Below, piece by piece: positions 43,798 to 54,176 of a DNA stretch of 64,000 bases. Under the pieces are notes generated by a model. The model ran no database searches, was not told where the DNA came from, and saw only the letters and a program-made list of their open reading frames with translations. Position 1 is the first letter of the stretch, and each line of letters starts with the position of its first letter. The position numbers were made by a program, and so were the translations under genes. Source of the DNA: JAXMCI01 sp046349435 (GTDB taxonomy: Bacteria; Pseudomonadota; Alphaproteobacteria; Dongiales; Dongiaceae); assembly GCA_046349435.1 (NCBI GenBank), contig JAXMCI010000025.1:46848-110847 (forward strand). Reading direction: 5' to 3'.

Positions 43798-45351
43798 ATG
43801 AATCCGACAAATCAGTCCAACCGCGTGGTGATCTTCGACACCACCTTGCGCGACGGCGAGCAATCGCCTGGCGCGTCGATGAACCTGGACGAGAAGGTGC
43901 GCATCGCCACCGTGCTCGAGGAGCTCGGGGTCGACGTCATCGAGGCCGGCTTCCCGATCGCCTCGGAGGGCGACTTCGAGGCGGTGCGCGAGGTCTCGCG
44001 GGTGATCGGGAACGCCTCGGTGGCCGGGCTCGCCCGGGCGGCGCGCAAGGACATCGACCGCGCCTGGCTGGCGCTGTCCGGGGCCCGCCGGCCGCGCATC
44101 CACACCTTCATCTCGACCAGCCCGCTGCACATGAAGTTCAAGCTCCAGATGGAGCCCGAGGCGGTGCACCAGGCGATCGTCGACAGCGTCTCCTACGCCC
44201 GCAACCTCTGCCCCGACGTCGAGTGGTCGCCGGAGGACGGCTCGCGCACCGAGCACGACTTCCTCTGCCGCTGCGTCGAGAGCGCGATCCGCGCCGGCGC
44301 CTCGACCATCAACATCCCCGACACGGTGGGCTATGCCGTGCCGGAGGAGTTCGCCGCGCTGATCGCCATGCTGGTGAACCGCGTGCCGAACATCGACCAG
44401 GCGATCATCTCGGTGCACTGCCACAACGACCTCGGGCTGGCGGTCGCCAACTCGCTGGCCGCGGTCGGGGCCGGCGCGCGCCAGATCGAATGCACCATCA
44501 ACGGGCTGGGCGAGCGGGCCGGCAACGCCGCGCTCGAGGAGGTGGTGATGGCGCTGCGCACCCGCGCCGACGCCATGCCCTTCGTCACTGGCATCGACAC
44601 CGAGGTGATCACCCGCGCCTCGCGGCTGGTCTCGACGGTGACCGGCTTCCCGGTGCAGCCGAACAAGGCGATCGTCGGCGCCAACGCCTTCGCCCACGAA
44701 TCGGGGATCCACCAGGACGGCATGCTGAAGCACGCCGGGACCTACGAGATCATGACCCCGGAATCGGTCGGCCTCACCCGCTCGACCCTGGTGATGGGCA
44801 AGCATTCCGGCCGGCACGCCTTCCGCGCCAAGCTGAAGGAGCTGGGCTTCGAGCTCGGCGACAACGCGCTGGAGGACGCCTTCCGCCGCTTCAAGGCGCT
44901 GGCCGACAAGAAGAAGGACGTGTTCGACGAGGACATCGTGGCGCTGGTCGACGACGAGGTGGTGCGCGACAACGAGCGCATCCGCTTCGTCGCGCTGCAG
45001 GTCATCGCCGGCTCGCGCGGGCCGCAGCAGGCCGAGCTCGAGATCGAGGTCGACGGCGAGCTGCGCGCGACCAAGGCGCTGGGCGACGGGCCGGTCGACG
45101 CCACCTTCAAGGCGATCAAGGCGCTGTTCCCGCACGAGGCCCGCCTGCAGCTCTTCCAGGTGCACGCCGTGACCGAGGGCACCGACGCCCAGGCCGAGGT
45201 CACCGTGCGGCTGGAGGAGAACGGCAAGACGGTGAACGGGCAGGGGGCCGACACCGACACGCTGGTCGCCGCCTGCCGGGCCTATCTGCACGCCCTCAAC
45301 AAGCTGCTCACCAAGCGGCAGAAGACGGCGCCCGCCGCCCTCTCGGCCTGA
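43798..45351 (+). CDS. leuA: 2-Isopropylmalate synthase
   Basis: 517 residues. The catalytic TIM barrel begins VVIFDTTLRDGEQSPGASM (the DTTLRDGEQSPG signature with the metal aspartate), VIEAGFPIASEGDFEAV and ISVHCHNDLGLAVANSLAAV supply further ligands, and NGLGERAGNAALEEVVMAL is the second signature. The C-terminal LeuA dimer domain (about 390-510, FVALQVIAGSRGPQQAELEI, TDTLVAACRAYLHALNKLL) binds leucine for feedback inhibition. It condenses 2-oxoisovalerate with acetyl-CoA, the committed step to leucine, using the product of the ilv genes just upstream. Confidence 0.96.
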   Translation: MNPTNQSNRVVIFDTTLRDGEQSPGASMNLDEKVRIATVLEELGVDVIEAGFPIASEGDFEAVREVSRVIGNASVAGLARAARKDIDRAWLALSGARRPRIHTFISTSPLHMKFKLQMEPEAVHQAIVDSVSYARNLCPDVEWSPEDGSRTEHDFLCRCVESAIRAGASTINIPDTVGYAVPEEFAALIAMLVNRVPNIDQAIISVHCHNDLGLAVANSLAAVGAGARQIECTINGLGERAGNAALEEVVMALRTRADAMPFVTGIDTEVITRASRLVSTVTGFPVQPNKAIVGANAFAHESGIHQDGMLKHAGTYEIMTPESVGLTRSTLVMGKHSGRHAFRAKLKELGFELGDNALEDAFRRFKALADKKKDVFDEDIVALVDDEVVRDNERIRFVALQVIAGSRGPQQAELEIEVDGELRATKALGDGPVDATFKAIKALFPHEARLQLFQVHAVTEGTDAQAEVTVRLEENGKTVNGQGADTDTLVAACRAYLHALNKLLTKRQKTAPAALSA

Positions 45352-45516
45352 GCCCCGGCCGGCCCCGGCCCCGTCGCGCCGGCCGTGGCGCGATGGGGCC
45401 GCCGGGCTGCCGATTGATCCGCATTTGCGCACGCGCCGCCGCACGGCCGCGCGAATCGCCTTGAATTCACCACAACGGAAAGCTATGCCCGGCGCACTTC
45501 AACGGTGTGAGGGTTC

Positions 45517-46557
<1,041 letters not shown>

Positions 46558-46590
46558 GAGGCGGCCGGGAAATTCCTGTCAAATCCGGTG

Positions 46591-46613
46591 TTGACCCCAT
46601 AGTATCGGGTCAA
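46591..46613. promoter_or_regulatory. Inverted repeat between mreB and mreC
   Basis: TTGACCC and GGGTCAA, 9 bases apart, form a symmetric site in the 124-base gap between mreB and mreC. It could be an operator, a hairpin or a partial -35 element. No downstream -10 box of quality is seen. Confidence 0.3.
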
Positions 46614-46681
46614 GGGACGCCGGGCCGCACGGCCGGCGCCAGGAGCCGCGGGAGACCTTCCTTGAACCGCGCGAAGAGTCG

Positions 46682-47542
46682 ATGATCAGGATCGCCTCGC
46701 CGCTCCGGGCCTGGATTCAGCGATTCCCCTACGTGCTGCTGGTCACGTTCTCGGTCGGGCTGATCGTGCTCGGCAAGGCCGACACGATCCTGATCGAGAA
46801 GGCGCGCGCCATGCTGACCGACGCCGCCGCCCCGCTGCTGGCGCTGCTCGCCCGGCCGGCCGCCGCGGTGGCGACGCTGGTCGACGACGTGCGCGAGATC
46901 GGCACGCTGCGCAGCGACAACATCCGCCTGCGGGCCGAGCAGCAGCAGCTCCTGCAGTGGCAGGAGATCGCCAAGCAGCTCGACGCCGAGAACCAGATGC
47001 TGCGCCGGCAGCTCAAGCTCGCCCCCGACCCGCGGCTCAGCTACGTCACGGCGCGGGTGATCGGCGACTATGGCGGCGCCTTCTTCCGCAGCGTGCTGGT
47101 CGCCGCCGGCGAGCGCGAGGGGGTGCGCAAGGGCCAGGTCGCGCTCACCGCCGAGGGCCTGGTCGGGCGCGTGCTGGAGACCGGCAGCCGCTCGGCCCGG
47201 CTGCTGCTGCTGACCGACATCAACTCGCGCGTCCCGGTGGTCATCGAGCGCACCCGCGACCGCGCCGTGCTGGCCGGCGACAACTCGAACCAGCCGCGGC
47301 TGCTCTACCTGGGACCGGACGCCGCGCCGCGGCTCGGCGACCGCGTGGTGACCTCGGGCAATGGCGGCATCTTCATCCCCGGCCTGCCGGTCGGGCTGGT
47401 CAGCGGCGTGGTCGACGGCGCCATCGTCGTGCAGCCCTTCGTCGACTGGGACCGGCTCGACTATGTCCGGCTGGTCGACTACGAGTTCCCCCGTGCGCTG
47501 CTGGCTCCGACCGGCAGCGACCAGCCCGATCGCCCGAAGTGA
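46682..47542 (+). CDS. mreC: Rod shape-determining protein MreC
   Basis: 286 residues. One membrane anchor (FPYVLLVTFSVGLIVLGKA), a coiled coil (about 70-110, TLRSDNIRLRAEQQQLLQWQ), then the periplasmic beta-domain with VTARVIGDYGGAFFRSVLVA, GLVGRVLETGSRSARLLLLT and GNGGIFIPGLPVGLVSGVVD. It links MreB to PBP2 in the elongasome and stimulates PBP2. The stop TGA overlaps the GTG of mreD. Confidence 0.95.
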   Translation: MIRIASPLRAWIQRFPYVLLVTFSVGLIVLGKADTILIEKARAMLTDAAAPLLALLARPAAAVATLVDDVREIGTLRSDNIRLRAEQQQLLQWQEIAKQLDAENQMLRRQLKLAPDPRLSYVTARVIGDYGGAFFRSVLVAAGEREGVRKGQVALTAEGLVGRVLETGSRSARLLLLTDINSRVPVVIERTRDRAVLAGDNSNQPRLLYLGPDAAPRLGDRVVTSGNGGIFIPGLPVGLVSGVVDGAIVVQPFVDWDRLDYVRLVDYEFPRALLAPTGSDQPDRPK

Positions 47543-48054
47543 GCGCCGCCGTGCTCCATCGCCTCGACCTGGCGGCGCGCGGCGCCCTGCCGACGCTGCT
47601 GGCCCTGTTCCTGGTGCTGGCCGCGGTGGTGCCGCTGCACCTGCCGCATCTCTTCTCGCTCGGCGCCTCGCTGGCGCTGATCAGCGTCTTCTTCTGGACG
47701 CTGCGCGCGCCGGCCCTGATGCCGGCCCCCGCCGTGTTCCTGATCGGGCTGGCCAGCGACTTCTTCGGCGGGGCGCCCTTCGGCCTCGGCGTGCTGCTGC
47801 TGCTGCTCGCCCGCTGGCTGCTGCTGTCGCAGCGCCGCACGCTGCTCGGCGCCAGCTTCCTCGGCGTCTGGCTCGCCTTCATGGCGGTGGGCGCGCTGGT
47901 CACGCTGGCCAGCTGGCTGGGCAGCTGCCTGCTGGTCGGCGCGCTGATCGACCCGGCGCCCGCCCTCTTCAGCTACCTGCTCGGCCTCTGCCTCTATCCC
48001 GCGGTGTCGGGGATCTTCACCCTGATCCACCGCACGATCCTGCGGGGGCTCTAG
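47539..48054 (+). CDS. mreD: Rod shape-determining protein MreD
   Basis: 171 residues from GTG 47539, overlapping mreC by four bases. It has five to six membrane segments (TLLALFLVLAAVVPLHLPHL, LALISVFFWTLRAPALMPA, FGLGVLLLLLARWLLLSQ, LAFMAVGALVTLASWLGSCL) and no soluble domain, like other MreD. The FLIGLASDFFGGAPFGLG block is the family's conserved loop. The stop is directly followed by the mrdA ATG. It helps bridge MreC to PBP2-RodA. Confidence 0.92.
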   Translation: MSAAVLHRLDLAARGALPTLLALFLVLAAVVPLHLPHLFSLGASLALISVFFWTLRAPALMPAPAVFLIGLASDFFGGAPFGLGVLLLLLARWLLLSQRRTLLGASFLGVWLAFMAVGALVTLASWLGSCLLVGALIDPAPALFSYLLGLCLYPAVSGIFTLIHRTILRGL

Positions 48055-49920
48055 ATGCAGCGGCAGGAACAGGCCCGGGCCCGCCAGTTCACCCGCCGCG
48101 CCCTGCTGCTCGCCGGCGGCCAGGCGGCGCTGCTCTCGGCGCTGGTCGGGCGCATGTACTACCTGCAGGTCCTGCAGTCCGAGCAGTACACCCTGCAGGC
48201 CGAGCAGAACCGGATCAGCCTGAAGCTGATCCCGCCGACCCGCGGCCGCATCCTCGACCGCTTCGGCGTGCCGCTGGCGATCAACGAGCAGACCTATCGC
48301 GTGGTGGTGACGCCGGAGCAGACGCCGGACTTCCGGCGGACGCTGGCCGATCTCGCCCGGATCATCCCGATCAGCGACCAGGAGATCGCGCTGCTGATGC
48401 GCGAGCGCGAGCGGCGGCGCTCCTTCGTGCCGATCTCGGTGCGCGACAACCTGAGCTGGGAGCAGGTGGCGCGGATCGAGCTCAACCTGCCGGACCTGCC
48501 GGGCGCCGACATCGAGGTCGGGCAGTCCCGCGCCTATCCGCTGGGCGGCATCCTCGCCCACATCCTCGGCTATGTCGCGCAGGTCAGCGAGAGCGAGCTC
48601 AACGGCGATCCGCTGCTCGAGCTGCCGGGCTTCACCATCGGCAAGCTCGGCGTCGAGAAGCAGTACGACCTGCTGCTGCGCGGCCGCGCCGGCGCCACCC
48701 AGGTCGAGGTCAACGCGGTCGGCCGCGAGGTGCGCGAGATCGCGCGCGATCCCGGCGAGCCCGGCCAGGATCTCGTCATCACGCTGGACAGCGGCCTGCA
48801 GCAGTTCGTGCAGCAGCGGCTGGCCGGCGAGCTCAGCGCGTCGGCCGTCGTGCTCGACGTCGAGACCGGCGGCGTGCTGGCGCTCGGCTCGACGCCGACC
48901 TTCGACCCCAACGCCTTCAATCGCGGGCTCTCGAACGAGCAGTGGCGCAGCTGGATCAACGACCCGCTGCGCCCGCTCGCCAACAAGGCGATCGCCGGCC
49001 AGTACGCGCCGGGCTCGACCTTCAAGATCGTCGTCGCGCTGGCGGCGCTCGCCGCCGGCATCCCGCCCAGCCACCAGGTCTACTGCCCCGGGGTGATGAA
49101 CCTCGGCACCGCCAGCTTCCATTGCTGGAAGAAGGAGGGGCACGGCACCCTCAGCATGGTGGACGGCATCAAGCACTCCTGCGACGTCTACTTCTACGAC
49201 GTGGCGCACCGCACCGGGATCGACGCCATCGCCGAGATGGCGCGCCGCTTCGGCCTCGGCCAGGCCGAGGGCCTCGACCTGCCGGGCGAGCGGATCGGCA
49301 TCATTCCCGACCGCGCCTGGAAGCAGGCGACCATGGGCGAGCCCTGGCAGCCGGGCGAGACGCTGGTCGCCGGCATCGGCCAGGGCTTCATCCTGGCGAC
49401 GCCGCTGCAGCTCGCGGTGATGACGGCGCGGCTCGCCAATGGCGGCCACGCGGTGGTGCCGCACCTGACGCGGCCGGCGGCCGGCACGGCCGATCACGCC
49501 GCCTCGGCCGCCGAGCGCTTCGCCTCGATGAAGATCCCGCCCGAGATGCTGCGGATCGTCGCCGAGGGCATGAACCGGGTGACCAACGACCCGCGCGGCA
49601 CCGCCTACAAGGCGCGCATCGAGACGCCGGGGATGGAGATGGCGGGCAAGACCGGCACCGCCCAGGTCCGCCGCATCACCATGAGCGAGCGGCTGGCCGG
49701 GGTGAAGAAGAACGAGGCGCTGCCCTGGACGCAGCGCGACCACGCGCTGTTCGTCGGATTCGCGCCGGTGCAGGCGCCGCGCTACGCCGTGGCGGTGGTG
49801 GTCGAGCATGGCGGCGGCGGCTCGGCGGTGGCCGGGCCGATCGCCCGCGACATCCTGATCGAGACGCAGACCCGCGACCCCGCCCGGACGACCGGGCCGC
49901 AGCGGCTGGCCCGCAGCTGA
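48055..49920 (+). CDS. mrdA: Penicillin-binding protein 2 (transpeptidase)
   Basis: 621 residues. One N-terminal membrane anchor (ALLLAGGQAALLSALVGRM), the PBP dimerisation domain (TRGRILDRFGVPLAINEQTY, LGGILAHILGYVAQVSESEL) and the transpeptidase domain with active-site S321 in APGSTFKIVVAL, the SCD-type motif in IKHSCDVYFYDVAHRTG, and K532-TG in AGKTGTAQV. It cross-links peptidoglycan during elongation, coupled to RodA, whose gene follows after 11 bases. Beta-lactams such as mecillinam target this protein. Confidence 0.95.
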   Translation: MQRQEQARARQFTRRALLLAGGQAALLSALVGRMYYLQVLQSEQYTLQAEQNRISLKLIPPTRGRILDRFGVPLAINEQTYRVVVTPEQTPDFRRTLADLARIIPISDQEIALLMRERERRRSFVPISVRDNLSWEQVARIELNLPDLPGADIEVGQSRAYPLGGILAHILGYVAQVSESELNGDPLLELPGFTIGKLGVEKQYDLLLRGRAGATQVEVNAVGREVREIARDPGEPGQDLVITLDSGLQQFVQQRLAGELSASAVVLDVETGGVLALGSTPTFDPNAFNRGLSNEQWRSWINDPLRPLANKAIAGQYAPGSTFKIVVALAALAAGIPPSHQVYCPGVMNLGTASFHCWKKEGHGTLSMVDGIKHSCDVYFYDVAHRTGIDAIAEMARRFGLGQAEGLDLPGERIGIIPDRAWKQATMGEPWQPGETLVAGIGQGFILATPLQLAVMTARLANGGHAVVPHLTRPAAGTADHAASAAERFASMKIPPEMLRIVAEGMNRVTNDPRGTAYKARIETPGMEMAGKTGTAQVRRITMSERLAGVKKNEALPWTQRDHALFVGFAPVQAPRYAVAVVVEHGGGGSAVAGPIARDILIETQTRDPARTTGPQRLARS

Positions 49921-49931
49921 GGCCGCGCGCC

Positions 49932-51080
49932 GTGGCGACCATGATCGGCGGCCCGCAGCCGGCCTCGCTCGGGCAGAAGCTCTATCACGTCAATTGGGGC
50001 CTGCTGATCGTCCTCTGCATGGTCGCCGCCTTCGGGCTGGCGATGCTCTACTCGGCGGCCAACGGCAACGTCGATCCCTGGGCGTCGCGCCAGGCGCTGC
50101 GCTTCGGCTTGGGGCTGGTGATCCTGCTGGCGGTGGCCAGCATCGACCTCCGGATCTGGCTCGCCTACGCCTACTGGATCTATCTCGCCAGCTTCCTGCT
50201 GCTGATCTATGTCGAGGTCGCCGGCCAGATCGGCATGGGCGCGCAGCGCTGGATCGACCTCAAGCTGTTCCAGCTGCAGCCCTCGGAGGTGGTCAAGATC
50301 GCCACCATCCTGGCGCTGGCCCGCTACTTCCACCACCTCGACCACGAGCGGATCGGGCGGCCCTGGATGCTGATCCCGCCGATCGCCATGGTGCTGGCCC
50401 CGGCCGGCCTGGTGCTGGTGCAGCCCGATCTCGGCACCGCCGGGATGCTGGTGCTGATCGGCGCCGGCATGTTCTTCGTCGCCGGGGTGCGCTGGTGGAA
50501 GTTCGCGCTGGTCGCCGCCGGCGCCGGGGCCGCCGTGCCGATCGCCTGGAACTTCCTGCACGACTACCAGAAGAACCGCATCCGCACCTTCATGAACCCG
50601 GAGAGCGACCCGCTCGGCGCCGGCTATCACAGCCTGCAGTCGAAGATCGCCTTCGGCTCGGGCGGCATGTTCGGCAAGGGCTTCCTCGCCGGCACCCAGA
50701 GCCACCTCAACTTCCTGCCGGAGCGGCAGACCGACTTCATCTTCACCATGGTGGCCGAGGAGCTCGGCATGGTCGGCTGCCTCGTGCTGCTCGGCCTCTA
50801 TGCCGTGCTGGTCGGCGTCTGCATCGCGATCGCGCTGCGCTGCCGCAACCATTTCGGCCGGCTGCTGGTGATGGGCCTGACCATCAACCTGTTCCTCTAC
50901 CTCTTCATCAACGCGGCCATGGTGATGGGGCTGATCCCGGTGGTCGGCGTGCCGCTGCCGCTGATCTCCTACGGCGGCACCGCGATGATCACCGTGATGA
51001 TCGGCTTCGGCCTGGTGATGTCGGCGCACATCAACGAGCGCCTGCGCGCCGGCCGGCTCGGCCCCGGCGAGGAGGGCTGA
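49932..51080 (+). CDS. rodA: Rod shape-determining peptidoglycan glycosyltransferase RodA
   Basis: 382 residues from GTG 49932, or 379 from ATG 49941. About ten membrane segments of the SEDS family; conserved blocks are QIGMGAQRWIDLKLFQLQPS, ALARYFHHLDHERIGRPWM, LVLVQPDLGTAGMLVLIGAG, and FLPERQTDFIFTMVAEELGM, with GVPLPLISYGGTAMITVMI at the end. The aspartate in the WIDL and QPDLG region and the glutamates in the large periplasmic loop are as expected. It polymerises lipid II into glycan strands with PBP2. It closes the cluster; a tRNA-Lys gene follows after about 100 bases. Confidence 0.95.
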   Translation: MATMIGGPQPASLGQKLYHVNWGLLIVLCMVAAFGLAMLYSAANGNVDPWASRQALRFGLGLVILLAVASIDLRIWLAYAYWIYLASFLLLIYVEVAGQIGMGAQRWIDLKLFQLQPSEVVKIATILALARYFHHLDHERIGRPWMLIPPIAMVLAPAGLVLVQPDLGTAGMLVLIGAGMFFVAGVRWWKFALVAAGAGAAVPIAWNFLHDYQKNRIRTFMNPESDPLGAGYHSLQSKIAFGSGGMFGKGFLAGTQSHLNFLPERQTDFIFTMVAEELGMVGCLVLLGLYAVLVGVCIAIALRCRNHFGRLLVMGLTINLFLYLFINAAMVMGLIPVVGVPLPLISYGGTAMITVMIGFGLVMSAHINERLRAGRLGPGEEG

Positions 51081-51181
51081 GCGCCGCGCCGCGGGGCGCC
51101 CGATTCCTGTCGACAAGCCGCCCCGGCCTTTGCTATGAGGGCGCCTCCCAAGGCCCGGGCCGTCTGAGGCGCCCGACCGGC

Positions 51182-51257
<76 letters not shown>

Positions 51258-51517
51258 CCTCACCGAGGGGGTGGGTCGGTTCGGAGACGTTCCAGTCCGA
51301 GCGACGCCCCCATCCCGATGATCGGTCACAAGGCCCTCTTGGTCGATGAGGACCGACGTGCCGGGTCAAGCCGGCGCCGATGCCTGAGCCGCCGCGCAGG
51401 AGGGCAGCCCCCAGCCAACCCCTGCCAAGAAGGCTGCTCGACCCACCCTTGTGGGGCGGTTCCGGTCAGGCGATCACCTCTCTGCAGAGGCGTCGGATGC
51501 ATGCTGTGTGTTCATTT
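51258..51517. other. Intergenic region between tRNA-Lys and the IS element
   Basis: No gene recognised. Plus-strand ORFs here are short and end inside the IS. The stretch at about 51480-51517 is where the unknown gene on the right of the IS would have had its 3' flank. Confidence 0.4.
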
Positions 51518-53460
51518 CTAGACCGAAGTTTGCGCCTGACGCGAGGGCGGCGGGGGCGGATTTCCGCGGCGTAGCGGCCGAAGAGGCGTTCAGGTGTGTC
51601 CATGTAAGGGATTCCCAAGGCATCCGATTTGTGATTGATGCGGGGATGTTCATCGAGACCGTGCCCAACCGCGGTTCGCCGCCGGCGGTGCTGCTGCGAG
51701 AGCTACCGCGACGAGCAGGGCCGCGCGCAGAAGCGCACGCTGGCGAACCTGAGCAAGCTGCCGGGTGACTTGGTCGATGGGCTGAGCGCTGCTCAAGGGT
51801 GGGACGGTTATCGGCACGGGCGTTGGCGAGCTTGAGGTCGAGCGGGCTCTCTGCCGCACGGCCATGTCGCGGCCGGGCTGGGCGTGGTCCGCAAGATCGC
51901 GCTCGACCGGCTGATCTTGAGCACGAGCAGGATGCCGCCTCGCGGCGCTACCGGGATCTGGTCGTCGGCATGATCGTCGACCGTCTGATGCGCCCCGCTC
52001 GAAGCTGGGCTTCGTGCGGGCGGTCGACGCGGAGACGGCGGCGACGAGCCTGGGTGCGGTGCTGGGCCTGGGGCGGGTTCAGGAGCGGGAGGCGTATGAG
52101 GCGCTCGATTGGCTGCTGGAGCGTCAGGCGCGGATCGAGAACGGCTTGGCGCGGCGTCACCTCGAGGACGGCGTGCTTGTGCTCTACGACGTGAGCTCCT
52201 CCTACTTCGAGGGCCGGTGCTGTCCGCTGGCGAGCCACGGCCACAGCCGCGATCATCGCGCGGACCGGCCGCAGATCATCTACGGGCTGCTGTGCCGGCG
52301 CGACGGGCTGCCGATCGCGGTCGAGGTGTTCGACGGCAGCACGGGCGATCCGAGCACGTTGCGTGCGCAGGTCGAGAAGGTGAAGGACTGCTTTGCGATC
52401 AGCCGCACGGTGGTGGTTGGCGACCGCGGCATGATCACCGCGGCGCGGGTTCGCGAGGATCTCGCGCCGGCGGGTCTCGACTGGATCCACATGCTTGCGC
52501 GCCGGCGATCCAGGCGCTGGCAGCCGACGACGGGCCGCTGCAGCTGTCGCTCTTCGACGAGCGGACCCGCCGAGATCACAGCCCGGACTACCCCGGCGAG
52601 CGGCTGGTCGTGTGCCGCAATCCCAACCTTGCCGAGGAGCGCGCGCGCAAGCGCGAGGCGCTGCTCGTCGCCACAGCGCGAGCTCGCCCGCATCCAGGCT
52701 CAGGTGCAGCGCAGCGCCTGCGCGGCACCGCCGAGATCGGGCTGGCGGTCGGGGCGGTGCTCGACAGCCGGAAGATGGCCAAGCACTTCGCGATCGAGAT
52801 CGGCGACGGCCATATGGCCGGGCAGCGCCGCAGCGATCGGATCGCCGAGGAGGCGCAGCTCGACGGCATCTATGTCATCCGCACCAGCGTCCTGGCCGAG
52901 CACCTCGGCACTGCCGAGACGGTCCAGGCCTACAAGGACCTGTCGCGGGTCGAGCGGGCCTTCCGCTGCATGAAGACCGAGGATCTGGAGATCCGGCCGA
53001 TCCGGCACTGGGCGGCAGGGCGCGTGCGGGCTCACGTCTTCCTGTGCATGCTCGCCTACCACGTCGAGTGGCATCTGCGGCAGGCACTCGCCCCGCTCCT
53101 CTTCCACGACACCGATCTCGCCGCCGCCAGGGCCGCGCGCAGCTCGCCGGTGGCTCCAACCGAGCCTCCGAGAGCGCCAAGCTCAAGAAAGCGACCGTGC
53201 GCTCAGCCGATGGCCTTCGCATCATGAGCTTCGCCGACCTCATGACCCATCTCGGCACCTTCGTGCGCAACACGATGCGCGCGGCTCTACGCCCGAAGCA
53301 TCGTTTCACTCTCTACTCCACCCCGACGCCACTCCAGGAGGCCGCCTTCAAGCTCCTCGACATCAACCCAGTGCGTGTCCAGTAGCTGAAAAGCCAAATC
53401 CGCCGATTGCCGAGTCGGATCAGCCCCTTGCGCTCACACCAGATGAAAACTTCGGTCTAG
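51518..53460 (+). mobile_element. IS1634-family insertion sequence
   Basis: The ends are CTAGACCGAAGTTT (51518-51531) and its exact inverse AAACTTCGGTCTAG (53447-53460), with weaker similarity further in. If CTAG is the target duplication, the true inverted repeat is ACCGAAGTTT. The interior is one transposase reading frame, broken in several places, of the IS1634 group. Length is about 1.94 kb. The right end coincides with the stop codon of the gene at 53457-54176. The transposase is inactive as sequenced, so the copy could move only with help from another copy. Confidence 0.85.
51646..53385 (+). pseudogene. IS1634-family transposase, multiply frameshifted
   Basis: The family blocks follow in order but in changing frames: MFIETVPNRGSPPAVLLRE from ATG 51646; SYRDEQGRAQKRTLANLSKL in the next frame; VERALPHGHVAAGLGVVRK in a third; then from about 52014 LGLGRVQEREAYEALDWLLE and YDVSSSYFEGRCCPLASHGH to ADRPQIIYGLLCRRDGLPIA and VEVFDGSTGDPSTL. 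Past about 52500 the frame shifts to EERARKREALLVATARA and SRVERAFRCMKTEDLEIRPI, and near 53140 again, to end ALRPKHRFTLYSTPTPLQE at 53385. The DDE region (YDVSSSYF, VVGDRGM, VERAFRCMKTEDLEIRPI) is complete in pieces. At least five shifts make it nonfunctional. Confidence 0.85.
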
Positions 53461-54176
53461 AGAAGACGACTCTCAAGGTCATTGGCGAGACTAGACCGGA
53501 GAATGCTGCCGGCTTGTTGTAACGTCGCGAATCGCTGATCATTATCCAAGTGTTGCCAGTCGTCTGCTAGCACATTGATTCCTGATCTCCATTTTGTTGC
53601 ATAGTCCGCCGCGTCCTTTTTCCAATCCTCTAACGAGCCAGTGGTGACGAAATGAAATGCCTCGATCGACGTCCCGGCTCTTCTGTCCTCAAGTAGGGCA
53701 AGAAGTATCGTGGGTTCGTTTCCATGCGTTGTTGGTCTCTCTACAACCCAACTATAAGCAGTTCCGGAGATGGTTCGCAGCAGGTCCTGAAGCGCAAAAT
53801 AGAACCCCCGCGCTTGAGGCGTCAGAAGTAGACCGCCACTTTCACAGAAATACCAATCGCTCAATACTTTGGATAGCTCGCTCGCCGCCTTTTTATCGAT
53901 CACGAGTGTTTCGTAGATCGCGAGCGGTCGCAAACACTTCCAGAGGGCCGCGTAGCTCTTGTATCGACTTTCCTGTCTTTCGACGCCTCGAGCCTTCTGA
54001 AGCTCTCGGGCCAGCTCTCCGGGCCACCTCAGTTCCTGAATGGCAGCCTTGGCCGCCTCCTCTGCGCTCGTTCTGACGGCGGCTTCTGTTCCCGCTTTCA
54101 GCAAGAAGATCAGATATGCGAGAGCGGGCAATGCAAGAAATGTCAAAATCTGCAGCAAGGAATTGAAGTTATTCAT
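53457..54176 (-). CDS. Unknown membrane-anchored protein, lower GC, IS inserted at its stop codon
   Basis: 239 residues from ATG 54176, chosen for the GGGAGGG site 5 bases upstream; a longer start at 54233 is possible. One N-terminal membrane segment (LLQILTFLALPALAYLIFLL) is followed by a helical, alanine-rich coil (EEAAKAAIQELRWPGELARE), then a soluble domain with YAALWKCLRPLAIYETLVI, SDWYFCESGGLLLTPQARG and NVLADDWQHLDNDQRFATLQ. I do not recognise the family. GC content and codon use (many AT-ending codons) differ clearly from the neighbours, so the gene looks acquired. The TAG stop lies in CTAG at the right IS end; if CTAG is a target duplication the native stop is kept and the protein is intact. 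Confidence 0.65.
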   Translation of the reverse strand: MNNFNSLLQILTFLALPALAYLIFLLKAGTEAAVRTSAEEAAKAAIQELRWPGELARELQKARGVERQESRYKSYAALWKCLRPLAIYETLVIDKKAASELSKVLSDWYFCESGGLLLTPQARGFYFALQDLLRTISGTAYSWVVERPTTHGNEPTILLALLEDRRAGTSIEAFHFVTTGSLEDWKKDAADYATKWRSGINVLADDWQHLDNDQRFATLQQAGSILRSSLANDLESRLL

